A DNA stretch of 64,000 nucleotides from Poindextera sp036494815 (GCA_036494815.1 DASXNV010000033.1:1-64000); one strand, 5' to 3'. Numbered from the stretch's first letter, positions 24,978 to 34,633 are shown. Translations and numbers: made by a program. Notes: a model not told the origin generated them from the sequence alone.

Positions 24978-27341
24978 CTAGCTCCCGGCCTTGGCGGCGT
25001 TCGGTGCGACGGCGTCCGCAACCATCTGCACCCAGTCCAGCACAGGCATGGGATCCAGGCTTTTGGCGGTGAACATGAAGCAGAGATCATGCCGGCCAGC
25101 CAATTTGGGCAAGGACGAAGTCAAGACGGTCAGTTCCACCCCGGGTTTGGCGGCGGGCAAGGGGATCACTTCGATCGGCGGACCTTCGCAGCGATCCAGC
25201 CGCACTTCCAGCTCGCCGTTCGGGGTAGCCGGCGCGCGCAGCGGGATCTTGGCGCGGTCGGCGCCCAGCTGGAAGTTGAACGGAACCTGGCCGACGCTGA
25301 CGCTCAGTTTCGTCACGCCATCCAGATCCGCCGAGGCATAGATCCAGCAGGGATCCATCACATCGACCAGGAAACGGACGCGCGGGCCTTTGACCGGGCC
25401 GTCGTCCTCAAGGTTGAGCACCAGTTTGCCGCTGCAGGACTTGAGCTGTTGGCTGGTCCGATGGCGGACGGTCAGGGCGTCGAGGCGCTCGCTGGCCAAG
25501 GGCGAAACCTGGCGATCCTGCTCGAAGGCGGCGGCCTTCAGGGTGGTCGGCAAGGACAGGTTGAGCGGCTTGTCATAGGCCGCGGACGTGGCCGTCGGCG
25601 CCGAGCCGTCGGTGGTGTAGCGAATCCGGCCGATGCCGACCTGGGTGGCGAGGCTCACCACAGCGCGATCCGGGGTGTCGCCAGGCGCCTGTTCCACGGC
25701 TATGGCCAGGGCGTCCTCGCTGGCGGGCAGGCTCAGCGCCCGGTAACGGTCGAACTGCGCTGGCAGCCGTTCGGCGAAGCTGGTCCAGTCGCGGCGGTCT
25801 TGCGCCGACCAGCCGGCTTCGGCGATGGCGGCCGCACGGGGAAAAGCCATCTGTGTCAGGCGGTCGTCGCCGCGCACATGCTCCGTCCACAGATTGGCCT
25901 GTAGCCCAAGGATATGATGGCGCTGATCGCCGGTCAGGCTGGCCGGCGCCGGATCGAAGCCATAGACGTCCTTCAGGCTGACGATGAAGCCGCGGCCGGG
26001 CGGTTCGTGCGGACCCTGCCCCTGGATGTTGTCGAAATAGAGAGTCGGGGCCGGACTCAGAATAGAGTCGTGACCGGCCTTGGCCGCTGTGACCGCCCCG
26101 TCGATGCCATGCCAGGACATCACCGTGGCCGAGGGGGGCAGGGTCCCGCCGTCCAGGATCTCGTCCCAACCCACCAGGCGGTGGTTGTGGGCGATCAGAA
26201 AATCGCCGATGCGATGGGTGAACCAGCTCTGCAGCCCATCCTCGCTGGTCACGCCCAGGGTCTTCATCTTCGCCTGGATCTGCGGCGAGGCCTTCCATTG
26301 GTCCTTGACCGCCTCGTCCCCGCCCACGTGGACGAAGGGAGCGGGAAACAGGTCCATGACCTCGGTCAGCACGTTCTCGAGGAAGCCGAAGGTCTTGTTG
26401 TCGGCATTATAGAGATAGGGAAACACGCCCCAGTCGCTCTGGATCGCCGGTGGCGGCGCCCCGTCCGAGCCCAGCTCGGGATAGGCCAGCACGGCCGAGA
26501 AAGCGTGGCCCGGCATTTCAATCTCGGGCACGATCATCACATTGCGCTCGGCGGCATAGGCGACGATGGCCCGCACCTGGTCTTGCGTATAGATCCCGCC
26601 CTCGCGCCGAGGCTTGCCGGTGGCGGGATCGATATCGGCCTGGGCCGCCGCGCCGGCGGGCACGCGCCAGCCGCCGACCTCGGTCAGGCGCGGATATTTC
26701 TTGATCTCCAGCCGCCAGGCCTGATCGTCGGTCAGATGCCAGTGCAGCACGTTCAGCTTGTGCAGGGCCATCCAGTCGATCATGTGCTCGATCTCGGCCG
26801 GCGATTGGTAGTGCCGGGCCGAATCGATCATCAGGCCGCGCCAGGTGAAGCGCGGGGCGTCGTGGATGTGTTGGGCGGCGATGACCACTGGTCCCCGGGC
26901 CGCGTCCGGCGTCAGCAATTGCCAGAGGGTGACGGCGCCATAGAACAGGCCCGGCGTCGCATCGGCCGAGATCTCGATCCGGTCATGGGAGACGGCCAGG
27001 TCATAGGCTTCGCGATCCTCCGTGGACGCCCTTTTTCGGGTCAGGGCGATGGCCGGCCGATCCACGCCGGCCCCGGTCTGGCGAATCTCGAGTTTCAGGC
27101 CGCGCGTGCGCAAGGCCAGGTCGCGCAGATAGACGGCTGTGCGCAGCGCCTCGGCGTCGCCCGGCGCCACCAGGATCGGCGTCCCATCGGTCAGGTGAAA
27201 GGGAGCGGTCTGGGGCAGGGTCTCCCAGGCCGCCGGCATGGGAATCACATCCACGGGCGACGGCGCCGCGAACGCCGGGGAGGCCAACGCCAGGGCGAGG
27301 GCCGAGGCGCAGACGGCGGAAACCGCGAGACGCTCAAACAT
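24978..27341 (-). CDS. Beta-N-acetylhexosaminidase, GH20, exported
   Basis: A 787-residue enzyme with a Sec signal peptide (cleavage near AFA-APS). It should release GlcNAc from chito-oligosaccharides in the periplasm or at the cell surface. An N-terminal GH20b domain is followed by the GH20 barrel from about residue 164 ('FTWRGLMIDSARHYQ', 'LNVLHWHLTDDQAWRLEIKK'). The catalytic Asp342-Glu343 pair is in 'HVGGDEAVKDQW', and 'VMSWHGIDG' and 'ILGLQANLWTEH' follow. The last 200 residues are beta-rich accessory domains, including a CHB_HEX_C-like part. It overlaps nagA by 8 bases, so both are translated from one mRNA with the PTS genes. Confidence 0.93.
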   Translation of the reverse strand: MFERLAVSAVCASALALALASPAFAAPSPVDVIPMPAAWETLPQTAPFHLTDGTPILVAPGDAEALRTAVYLRDLALRTRGLKLEIRQTGAGVDRPAIALTRKRASTEDREAYDLAVSHDRIEISADATPGLFYGAVTLWQLLTPDAARGPVVIAAQHIHDAPRFTWRGLMIDSARHYQSPAEIEHMIDWMALHKLNVLHWHLTDDQAWRLEIKKYPRLTEVGGWRVPAGAAAQADIDPATGKPRREGGIYTQDQVRAIVAYAAERNVMIVPEIEMPGHAFSAVLAYPELGSDGAPPPAIQSDWGVFPYLYNADNKTFGFLENVLTEVMDLFPAPFVHVGGDEAVKDQWKASPQIQAKMKTLGVTSEDGLQSWFTHRIGDFLIAHNHRLVGWDEILDGGTLPPSATVMSWHGIDGAVTAAKAGHDSILSPAPTLYFDNIQGQGPHEPPGRGFIVSLKDVYGFDPAPASLTGDQRHHILGLQANLWTEHVRGDDRLTQMAFPRAAAIAEAGWSAQDRRDWTSFAERLPAQFDRYRALSLPASEDALAIAVEQAPGDTPDRAVVSLATQVGIGRIRYTTDGSAPTATSAAYDKPLNLSLPTTLKAAAFEQDRQVSPLASERLDALTVRHRTSQQLKSCSGKLVLNLEDDGPVKGPRVRFLVDVMDPCWIYASADLDGVTKLSVSVGQVPFNFQLGADRAKIPLRAPATPNGELEVRLDRCEGPPIEVIPLPAAKPGVELTVLTSSLPKLAGRHDLCFMFTAKSLDPMPVLDWVQMVADAVAPNAAKAGS

Positions 27342-28518
27342 GGGTGGCCGCGCCTTGAGCCCCAGGGGTTTCGCCTTGCGAACTATCCCGCCCGCCGATC
27401 CAGGTGTCGAGCACCGTCAGGCCTTCGTCGGCCAGCACCAGGTCGGCGCGGTAGCCGGGCGCGATGCGGCCCAGCTCGTGGCCCAGCCCCAGGAACTGCG
27501 CCGGCGCGTGGCTGGCCATGCGCACGGCCGTAGCTAGGTCCAGGCCCAACAGCTGCACCGCATTGCGCACCGCGCTGGCCATGTCGAGATTGGAGCCCGC
27601 CAGGGTGCCATGGTCGTCGTAGCAGGCGCCCGATCTGACGGTGATGTGCTTGCCCTGCAGCATGAAGCTGGTCTCGCTTGAGCCGACGCAGGGCATGGCG
27701 TCGGTGACCAGCATGAACCGGTCGTGCGGGCGGCAGCGCAGGGCCAGTTTAAGCACCACCGGATCCACATGCTTGCCGTCGACCACGATCCCGCACCAGC
27801 AATCGGTGTTTTCCAGGGCCGCGCCCACCGCGCCGGGCTCACGGCTGGTCAGGGGCGACATGGCGTTGAAAAGGTGTGTGAAACCGGTCAGGCCGTGGGC
27901 GAGGGCGGTGTGGACCGTGGAATAGGACGCGTTGGTGTGTCCGGCCGAGACCACCACGCCGGCGCGCGCCAGTCGGGCGATCATCTCGCCATTGGTGGTC
28001 TCCGGCGCGAGCGTGATCAGGGTTCGCCCGGCGCCAAGCGAGGTCAGGAGCTCGAAGGCGGCCTCGTCCAGCGAGCGAAACTTGCTGGCGTCGTGGATGC
28101 CCTTGCGGCGGATATTGAGGAACGGACCTTCGATATGCAGGCCCAGCACCCCCGGCGCCTGCACCGTCAGGGCCTGGCGGGTGGCCGCGATGGCGGTCTC
28201 GACCGTGGTGAGGTCGTCGCTGATCAGGGTGGGCAGAAAGCCCGTGGTGCCGAATCGGCGATGAGCAGCGCCGATCTGGGCGATGCCCGCCTCAGTGGGC
28301 TGATCGTTGAACAGAACGCCGCCGCCGCCATTGACCTGGGTGTCGATAAAGCCCGGCAACAGCAGGCCGCCGGCCAGGTCGCGCGTCCGTGCGCCGGCGC
28401 CGATGTCGCCGACCGCGCCTACCGCGGTGATTCGATCGCCGCTCAGGCGCACCGTCAGCCCGTCCTGAAGACCGTCGTCGGTCATCACCCGGCCGTTGAT
28501 AAGGACGAGATCCATCAT
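27334..28518 (-). CDS. nagA: N-acetylglucosamine-6-phosphate deacetylase
   Basis: A 394-residue cytoplasmic metallohydrolase converting GlcNAc-6-P to GlcN-6-P and acetate. Motifs: 'LLLPGFIDTQVNGGGGVLFN' (here Q replaces the usual His of the first metal motif, as in single-metal NagA enzymes), 'LGLHIEGPFLN' with the metal Glu, 'SAGHTNASY' and 'GFTHLFNAMSP' with metal His residues, 'VDGKHVDP', and the catalytic Asp in 'MLVTDAMP'. The start is one of two adjacent ATGs at 28518 or 28515, with AAAGAGAAAG just upstream. It follows the GntR copy 2 gene by 34 bases and overlaps the hexosaminidase gene by 8. Confidence 0.93.
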   Translation of the reverse strand: MMDLVLINGRVMTDDGLQDGLTVRLSGDRITAVGAVGDIGAGARTRDLAGGLLLPGFIDTQVNGGGGVLFNDQPTEAGIAQIGAAHRRFGTTGFLPTLISDDLTTVETAIAATRQALTVQAPGVLGLHIEGPFLNIRRKGIHDASKFRSLDEAAFELLTSLGAGRTLITLAPETTNGEMIARLARAGVVVSAGHTNASYSTVHTALAHGLTGFTHLFNAMSPLTSREPGAVGAALENTDCWCGIVVDGKHVDPVVLKLALRCRPHDRFMLVTDAMPCVGSSETSFMLQGKHITVRSGACYDDHGTLAGSNLDMASAVRNAVQLLGLDLATAVRMASHAPAQFLGLGHELGRIAPGYRADLVLADEGLTVLDTWIGGRDSSQGETPGAQGAATHV

Positions 28519-28552
28519 GCTTTCTCTTTGAGGGGCACTGGCCGTTCCGGCG

Positions 28553-29299
28553 CTAGGACGCGGCGGTATGAAGTTCGGCGACGAAGTCATAGGCGTCGCC
28601 TCTGTAGTAAGACTGGGTGAACTCCACCGGCCGACCCTCCTTCAAAAAGCCACGACGCTCGATCAACAGGCCCGGCGCGCCATCCGCGACGCCCAGGAGC
28701 TTGGCCTTTTCGCCGGTGAACAACACCGCGCGCAGCCGCTGCAGGGCGCGCACTGGGCGGGCCCCGTGAATATTGAGCGCTTCATAGAGTGACTCGACCA
28801 CCGCGCTCTCGGAAGGCAGGCACGAACCTGGAACCGTGGAATATTCCAGGGCCATGGGCTCGCCGTCGGCGAAGCGGATGCGGTTGAAGCGATAGACCGG
28901 CGCCCCCGGGCTAAGGCCCAGGGTCAGGGACTCCTCCGGATTGGCCGAACCGCTGGCGCGGCTGAGCCAGGCGCTTTCCGGCCGGCGGCCGCGGGAGATC
29001 ATGTCCTCCGAAAAGGAGGTCAGCTTGGAGAAGCTCTTTTCCACACGGGTGGCGACAAAGGTGCCGGCGCCCTGGCGGCGGGTCAGCATGCCCTCGCTGA
29101 CCAGAGCGTCCAGGGCCTTGCGGACGGTGATTCGGGAAACGCCAAGCTCTTCGGCCAGCACCCGCTCCGGCGGCAAGGCTTCCTCGGCGGCCAGGCGGTT
29201 GTCGGCGATGGCGTCGCGCAGGGCCCGGCGTAACTGTTGATAAAGAGGCGCGCGATCCTGTTCGTCCAACCGGCCGATCACATCCGAAAACGACGTCAA
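28553..29299 (-). CDS. GntR-family (HutC type) repressor of the GlcNAc genes, copy 2
   Basis: A 248-residue paralogue of the regulator at 19675-20418, with the same winged-helix recognition sequence ('SRITVRKALDALVSEG') and UTRA domain ('PVYRFNRIRFADGEPMALEY'). TTG start at 29299 with GGGGGA seven bases upstream. It leads the operon GntR2-nagA-GH20-PTS-nagE and faces the divergent TonB receptor. Near-identical DNA-reading helices suggest that both copies bind the same half-sites, while UTRA differences may give different effectors. The duplicated flanking arrangement is noted as a finding. Confidence 0.88.
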   Translation of the reverse strand: MTSFSDVIGRLDEQDRAPLYQQLRRALRDAIADNRLAAEEALPPERVLAEELGVSRITVRKALDALVSEGMLTRRQGAGTFVATRVEKSFSKLTSFSEDMISRGRRPESAWLSRASGSANPEESLTLGLSPGAPVYRFNRIRFADGEPMALEYSTVPGSCLPSESAVVESLYEALNIHGARPVRALQRLRAVLFTGEKAKLLGVADGAPGLLIERRGFLKEGRPVEFTQSYYRGDAYDFVAELHTAAS

Positions 29300-29366
29300 A
29301 AGCTCGTCCCCCTACACCTTGCGTATCTGCACTCGCGGCGTGAAGCGTATCTGACACACAACAATA

Positions 29367-29403
29367 CCATTTGCATATCAATATTTGATTGGTTTGCGAT
29401 TGG
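29367..29403. promoter_or_regulatory. GntR operator array between copy 2 and the TonB receptor
   Basis: CCATT (29367), TCAAT (29378), ATTGG (29388), ATTGG (29399): the same order and exact spacing (6, 5 and 6 bases between half-sites) as the array at 20483. It lies about 70 bases upstream of GntR2 and could control both divergent directions. Confidence 0.75.
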
Positions 29404-29494
29404 CGTGGTTTTGGGCTTGCAATTCGTCTCAGTCTGATGACAGTCTCGCTCCCGTTGGGCTGAATGGTCGCAGTTAGGCGCCACCAGCGGTCCT

Positions 29495-29510
29495 ACTGGT
29501 TATAAATTGG
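29495..29510 (+). promoter_or_regulatory. GntR half-site pair in the TonB receptor leader
   Basis: ACTGG-N6-ATTGG with an 11-base period, matching one arm of the two larger arrays but lacking the opposing CCAAT arm. It lies 56 bases before the receptor start codon, a position suited to repression of that gene. Confidence 0.55.
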
Positions 29511-29565
29511 ACTTGTGGGACGGATCACCAAACCGCGTGGTCCGATAATAAGGGGGATCCTATCC

Positions 29566-32298
29566 ATGAACGTTCGTAGACGCGTGTTAATTGGCTCGGC
29601 CAGCGCCGTCGCCATCATCTGCGCCGCGGCGCCGACCTTCGCCGCTGAGGCGGCGAGCAACGGCGCGGCGGTCGACGAAATCGTCGTCACCGGCATCCGG
29701 GAATCGCTGCAGAAAGCGATCCAGGTCAAAAAGAACAGCGACGAACACGTCGACGCCATCTCGGCCACGGACATCGGCAAGTTGCCCGACAAGAACGTCG
29801 CCGACGCGCTGCAGCGGATCCCCGGCGTTAACATCGCCTCGTCGGCCGGCGGCGAGGGCGGCTTCGACGAAGCCGACCGCGTCTCGATCCGCGGCACCTC
29901 GCCCAGCCTGACCCAGGTCACCATCGACGGCCACTCCGTGGCCACCGGCGACTGGTTCATTCTCGACCAGTATGAAACGGTCGGACGCAGCACCAGCTTC
30001 GAACTGCTGCCGGCGGAAACCGTCGCTGGCGCCACGGTCTACAAAACCCAGAACGCCTCGCTACTCGAGGGCGGCGTCTCCGGCAGCGTGGACGTGATCA
30101 CGCGCAAGCCTCTCGACTTCAAACAGCAATTTACGGCCGAAGCTTCGGTCCAGGGCGCATATGACAGCTTAGCCGGAAGCACCAAGCCGCAAATCAATGG
30201 GCTTTTGGGGTGGAAGAACCAGGACAGCACGTTCGGCGTTCTGCTCCAGGGCTTCTATGAGGACCGAACCGTTCAGCGGAACGGCCAGGAAACCCTCGGC
30301 TACACCAAGCTCCTGGCCTCGCAGCCGACAGTCCAGGCCAATCCGTCGCTGCTCGGCGTCATGGCCCCGACCCTGATCGGCTCGTCGCTGTTCCAGCAGG
30401 AAAAGAAGCGCTCCGGCATTGATGGATCGGTCCAATGGGAACCGAACGACAAGTTTGAAGTGCGCTTGAGTGGCTTCTATTCGAAGCTCAACGCAACCAA
30501 CAACAACTACAACTACATGTATTGGGGCACGAACGAATATAACAACAACGCTCCGAGCTCCTTCACTGTCGCCAATAATACCCTGACCTCGGCCGCTTTT
30601 CCGGCGCTCAATGCGGGGGGTAATCCGGTGGACGGCATCATCGTCGACGCCATCACCCGCCCCAGTTCCGGCTCGTCGACCTACTATGTCAACTTGGACG
30701 GCAAGTATAAGGTCAACGACAAGCTGACCTTCACAGGCCAGATCGGCTATTCTGAAGGCACCGGCGATACGCCGAACCAGTTGTCTTATGAAGTCGATGG
30801 CGCGCCGGGTATCTCCTACGCACCCTCCGGCAACGGCTGGGCGGTTACGCCGTCGAACAATCCGCAAAGCCCCGCTGGGCTGGTCAATGACTGGGCCTGG
30901 ACGGCGATCCTGCGTTCGGCGGACAAGGAAGCCTACGGCCAGGTGGACGGCGATTGGGCCGTCGGTAACGGTGTGTTCAAAGACGTTCTGTTCGGCGTTC
31001 GCGCGTCGGACCACACTCGGCAAGTGGATTTCTGGGACCGTGGCTGCACCCTGGGCGCCAATGGGTCTTGCTTCGGCGCTGGCACGCAACCCTACTCCAC
31101 CGTCAACCCTGTCTCCTACCCGAGCAACTATTCCGGCGGCGAACTGGGTATTCCGGGGCTGATCGTTCCGCTTCATGGCTCGCCGAGTGCTGTGGACAAC
31201 GTCGTCAACTCTATTCCTGGCGGCGTCCGCGGGTCGGCGAAAGTGGTCGAGCAAGCCCAAAACTGGTACTGGCCCGACACCTTCAAGGTGCATGAGCGCG
31301 ACACCGAGGGCTATGTCATGGCCAAGGTCGGCGGCGAGGGATGGCGCGGCAATTTCGGCGTTCGTATCGCTGGAACTCAGGAAACGGCCGACGTCAATAT
31401 CTCTGACCCGGTTATTGGTGGCGTAAGTGGAACTCTTGCGGCGGCGAACGGAACGAAGGACTACGCTCCGGCGTCGGCGTATGGGCCGTTCTTCATCGAC
31501 AAAGTTACGCACAACTATATCGACATCCTGCCCAGCGTGAACTTCACCTTCGATCTGCAGAAGAACCTGTTGCTGCGCTTGTCGGCGGCGGAGACCATGT
31601 CGCGGCCTGACTATAGCGATCTCGGCGGCGGCGTGGCGCTGACCAACCTCACCCTGACGGGCAACAAGGGCAACCCCGACCTGAAGCCGGTTAAGGCTGC
31701 GGTCTATGACGCCTCGCTGGAATGGTACTACCAGCCGACATCGCTGCTGGCGGCCAGCGTCTTCTATAACGACTTCTCGTCCTATGTGAGCTACCTCACC
31801 ACGACGGGCACCTATTTCGACCAGCAGACCAATAGTAATCAGCTCTATACCTTAAACACGCCGACCAACATTGGCGCGGAACTCAAGGGCGTCGAACTTC
31901 AACTGCAACAGCCGCTACCCTATAACTTCGGCTTCCAAACCAACCTGACCGTCATCGACTCCGAAGCCGCCACCGGCGGTCCGATGATCGGCACCTCGAA
32001 GATCACCTATAACCTCGTTGGTTATTACGAGCAGAAATGGGGTAGTGCGCGATTGGCCTATACCTATCGCTCCTCCTACTTCATCGGTTTCGACCGCGGA
32101 ACGCCAGAACATGAGGAAGGATATGGCCAGCTTGACGCGTCTGTAAACATCAACGTCACGCCGAACATCTCGCTGACGTTTGACGCAAAGAACATCACCG
32201 ATACGCTGATCAAATACTACGCGGCCAATACGACACAACCTCGTGCCGTGTACGACAACGGCTCTCAGTATTACTTCGGCATCAAGGCGAAGTTCTAA
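29566..32298 (+). CDS. TonB-dependent receptor for chito-oligosaccharides/GlcNAc
   Basis: A 910-residue outer-membrane receptor with a signal peptide ending near TFA-AEA. The TonB box is 'EIVVTG'. The plug domain follows ('SATDIGKLPDKNVADALQRI' followed by PGV, then 'VSIRGTSPSLTQVTIDG'), then a 22-strand barrel ending in aromatic Phe ('FGIKAKF'). No N-terminal FecR-interaction extension is present, so regulation is by the GntR operators rather than a sigma/anti-sigma pair. The start at ATG 29566 has AAGGGGG upstream. It is divergent from the nag operon. Substrate assignment rests on this context and on the shared operator motif. A strong terminator follows at 32480. Confidence 0.92.
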   Translation: MNVRRRVLIGSASAVAIICAAAPTFAAEAASNGAAVDEIVVTGIRESLQKAIQVKKNSDEHVDAISATDIGKLPDKNVADALQRIPGVNIASSAGGEGGFDEADRVSIRGTSPSLTQVTIDGHSVATGDWFILDQYETVGRSTSFELLPAETVAGATVYKTQNASLLEGGVSGSVDVITRKPLDFKQQFTAEASVQGAYDSLAGSTKPQINGLLGWKNQDSTFGVLLQGFYEDRTVQRNGQETLGYTKLLASQPTVQANPSLLGVMAPTLIGSSLFQQEKKRSGIDGSVQWEPNDKFEVRLSGFYSKLNATNNNYNYMYWGTNEYNNNAPSSFTVANNTLTSAAFPALNAGGNPVDGIIVDAITRPSSGSSTYYVNLDGKYKVNDKLTFTGQIGYSEGTGDTPNQLSYEVDGAPGISYAPSGNGWAVTPSNNPQSPAGLVNDWAWTAILRSADKEAYGQVDGDWAVGNGVFKDVLFGVRASDHTRQVDFWDRGCTLGANGSCFGAGTQPYSTVNPVSYPSNYSGGELGIPGLIVPLHGSPSAVDNVVNSIPGGVRGSAKVVEQAQNWYWPDTFKVHERDTEGYVMAKVGGEGWRGNFGVRIAGTQETADVNISDPVIGGVSGTLAAANGTKDYAPASAYGPFFIDKVTHNYIDILPSVNFTFDLQKNLLLRLSAAETMSRPDYSDLGGGVALTNLTLTGNKGNPDLKPVKAAVYDASLEWYYQPTSLLAASVFYNDFSSYVSYLTTTGTYFDQQTNSNQLYTLNTPTNIGAELKGVELQLQQPLPYNFGFQTNLTVIDSEAATGGPMIGTSKITYNLVGYYEQKWGSARLAYTYRSSYFIGFDRGTPEHEEGYGQLDASVNINVTPNISLTFDAKNITDTLIKYYAANTTQPRAVYDNGSQYYFGIKAKF

Positions 32299-32368
32299 GC
32301 GTATCGGCGCCGAACCTGGCAACGGGCTTGGCGCTGGCGACGGCCTGGATGTGGGGCCGTTTGGGGGG

Positions 32369-32398
32369 TGAGATCCGGCCTGGCCCGGTCGGATCTCA
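32369..32398 (+). other. Inverted repeat after the TonB receptor gene
   Basis: TGAGATCCG and CGGATCTCA form a perfect 9-base stem around a 12-base GC-rich loop. No T tract follows, so it is more likely an mRNA-stabilising hairpin or protein site than a terminator. Confidence 0.4.
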
Positions 32399-32479
32399 TG
32401 CCCGGCTTTCGGACCGACAGATCCCTCCTGCCGGTCCGCTGATTTCCTCGTGCTTCAATCCCCAAAGGCACGGACAACT

Positions 32480-32512
32480 GGCGGAGCGATTGATCGCTCC
32501 GCCTTTTTCTTT
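32480..32512 (+). terminator. Rho-independent terminator of the TonB receptor transcript
   Basis: GGCGGAGCGA and TCGCTCCGCC make a perfect 10-base stem with a TTGA loop, followed by TTTTTCTTT. It lies 182 bases after the receptor stop codon and isolates the receptor from the TPR-sulfotransferase gene downstream. Confidence 0.9.
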
Positions 32513-32600
32513 GGCAAGGCTTCGGCGCCGACGCGTCTCCACGGTTTGACCCGCGAGGCGCGCCGCGCATAGTCATGCGCCGCCTGGAGGATGTTGTTTG

Positions 32601-34619
32601 ATGGCTATCGACGCCGCTGAGCCGGCGACCGATGTTTCAGCTCTGGTGAGGGCGGCGATCGGCCTGCTGGCGTCTGATCCCCAGCGGGCTGAAGCTATGG
32701 CGCGCGAGATCCTGGAAGCTGCGCCGGAAAATCTCGACGCGCTGATCGTCCTGGGAACGGCCCTGCGCCTGCAGGGCGCCTTGGAGCCCGCGCGCCGGGT
32801 GCTGGAGCCGCTCGCGACCGCCCAGAGGGCGTCGTGGGTCGTGCAGTTCGAGGTGGCGCGTGTCCTCCTGGCGCTTGGGGAGAGCCGCGCGGCGGCGGCC
32901 CCGCTTTCCCAGGCGGTGGCGCTCAATCCGGGCCTGGCCGCGGGGTGGCGGCTGCTCGGTGACATCTGGATGGTGTCCGGCCAACTCCCCACGGCCCAGG
33001 CCGCCTATGACCGGCATCTTCGGTCCGTCATCCGCGATCCGCGATTGCAGGCGCCCGCCGAGGCCCTGGCTGAAGGCCGGCTGGATGTGGCCGAACGGGA
33101 GGTGCGGTCCGTTCTCGCCCTGGAGCCGGCCTCAGCGACGGCGGCGCATGTGCTGGGCGAAGTGCTCAGGCGGCGGGGCCGTTTGGCCGACGCGACAGCG
33201 CTGTTGGCGCAGTGCCTGGACAGGGCGCCGGATCTCGATCTGGCCCGGGAGAGCTACGCCCTGGCGCTGTTGGCCATCGGCGAGCCGGCCAAGGCCCTGG
33301 TTCAGCTCGAGCGCCTTCTGGCCAAGGCTCCCGGTGACAATCGCTGCCGCATGATGAAAGCCGCCGCCCTGACCGAGGCCGGCGACTTTGCGGCCGCCGC
33401 CCAGGTTACGGCGTCCCTGCTCGAGGTGTTTCCCGACCAGCCCCAGGCCTGGCTGCTCTACGGCAACGGCCTGCGCACCCTGGGCCGTATCGACGAGGCG
33501 GTGGCGGCCTATGGCCGGTGCATCGTGCTCGATTCAGATTGCAGCGAGGCCTATTGGAGCCTGGCCAATCTGAAGACCTATCGCTTCAGCGCGGAAGCCT
33601 GCGCGGCGATGAGGGCGCGTCTGTCTGAGCCCCGTCTTGGCCCTGTGGATCGCAGCAACCTGCATTTCGCCTTGGGTAAGGCGCACGAGGACGCCAAGGA
33701 CTATGCCGCAGCCTTCGACCACTATGCCCGGGGCAATGCGATCCAGCGCGAGCTACGCGGCTATGACCCCGCGCGGACCACCGGGTTTGTCCAAAGATCC
33801 AAAGCCCTGTTCACGCCGGCCTTTTTTGCGGAGCGCGCCGGGTGGGGCTCCGCGGCGGCCGATCCGATCTTCATCGTCGGCCTGCCGCGTTCGGGTTCGA
33901 CGCTGATCGATCAGATTCTGGCCAGCCACCCGTCGGTGGAAGGCACGCGGGAACTGCACGATCTCCAGGTGATCGCCGACTGGATCGAACTGCAGCGCGG
34001 GGCGGAGCAATCCTTCGGTTATCCGGACCAAGTCGAAGCCCTGCCGCGGGATCTGTGCGCCAAGTTCGGGCGCGACTATCTGAAGTGGACATCGGCGCAG
34101 CGGAAATCGGACCGGCCGCGGTTCACCGACAAGGCGCCGTGGAATTTTCTTCACACCGGCCTGATTCACCTGATCCTGCCCAAGGCCAAGATCATCGATA
34201 TTCGCCGCCATCCGCTCGGCTGCTGCCTGTCGGCGTTCAAGCAGCATTTCGCCAGCGGCTTTGACTTCTCGAACGATCTGACCGATCTCGGCCGCTACTA
34301 CGCCGACTATGTCGACCTCATGGCCCATTTCGACCAGGTGCTGCCGGGGCGGATCCATCGCGTTATCTACGAAGACCTGGTGGAGAACACCGAGGCGGAG
34401 GTGCGGCGCCTGCTGGCCTATCTGGACCTGCCGTTCGATCCGGCCTGCCTGCGCTTTTTCGAGAACCCGCGGGCCGTCGCCACGCCCAGCTCCGAGCAGG
34501 TCCGCCGCCCGATCTTCGCCGACGCCGTCGACCAGTGGCGACATTTCGAGCCCTGGCTCGCTCCGTTGAAGGACGCCCTGGGACCGGTGCTGGCTGGTTA
34601 TCCCCGTCCGCCGACCTGA
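32601..34619 (+). CDS. TPR-repeat sulfotransferase family protein (1)
   Basis: A 672-residue protein with about ten tetratricopeptide-like helical pairs (residues 1-400) and a C-terminal sulfotransferase domain. The PAPS 5'-phosphosulfate loop is 'PIFIVGLPRSGSTLIDQIL' (about residue 430), and the second PAPS-contacting part is 'IDIRRHPLGCCLSAFKQHF'. Such proteins are common beside TonB receptors in Caulobacterales; the sulfated target is unknown. ATG 32601 has GGAGG ten bases upstream; a TTG one codon earlier is also possible. It is convergent with the second copy, 14 bases between stops. Confidence 0.85.
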   Translation: MAIDAAEPATDVSALVRAAIGLLASDPQRAEAMAREILEAAPENLDALIVLGTALRLQGALEPARRVLEPLATAQRASWVVQFEVARVLLALGESRAAAAPLSQAVALNPGLAAGWRLLGDIWMVSGQLPTAQAAYDRHLRSVIRDPRLQAPAEALAEGRLDVAEREVRSVLALEPASATAAHVLGEVLRRRGRLADATALLAQCLDRAPDLDLARESYALALLAIGEPAKALVQLERLLAKAPGDNRCRMMKAAALTEAGDFAAAAQVTASLLEVFPDQPQAWLLYGNGLRTLGRIDEAVAAYGRCIVLDSDCSEAYWSLANLKTYRFSAEACAAMRARLSEPRLGPVDRSNLHFALGKAHEDAKDYAAAFDHYARGNAIQRELRGYDPARTTGFVQRSKALFTPAFFAERAGWGSAAADPIFIVGLPRSGSTLIDQILASHPSVEGTRELHDLQVIADWIELQRGAEQSFGYPDQVEALPRDLCAKFGRDYLKWTSAQRKSDRPRFTDKAPWNFLHTGLIHLILPKAKIIDIRRHPLGCCLSAFKQHFASGFDFSNDLTDLGRYYADYVDLMAHFDQVLPGRIHRVIYEDLVENTEAEVRRLLAYLDLPFDPACLRFFENPRAVATPSSEQVRRPIFADAVDQWRHFEPWLAPLKDALGPVLAGYPRPPT

Positions 34620-34633
34620 ACTGGCCGGCGCGA

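Noticed and set aside
24070..25904. Long plus-strand frames opposite the PTS and hexosaminidase genes
   Set aside because: High GC content leaves antisense frames open; the translated content is low-complexity Arg/Gly/Gln without motifs.
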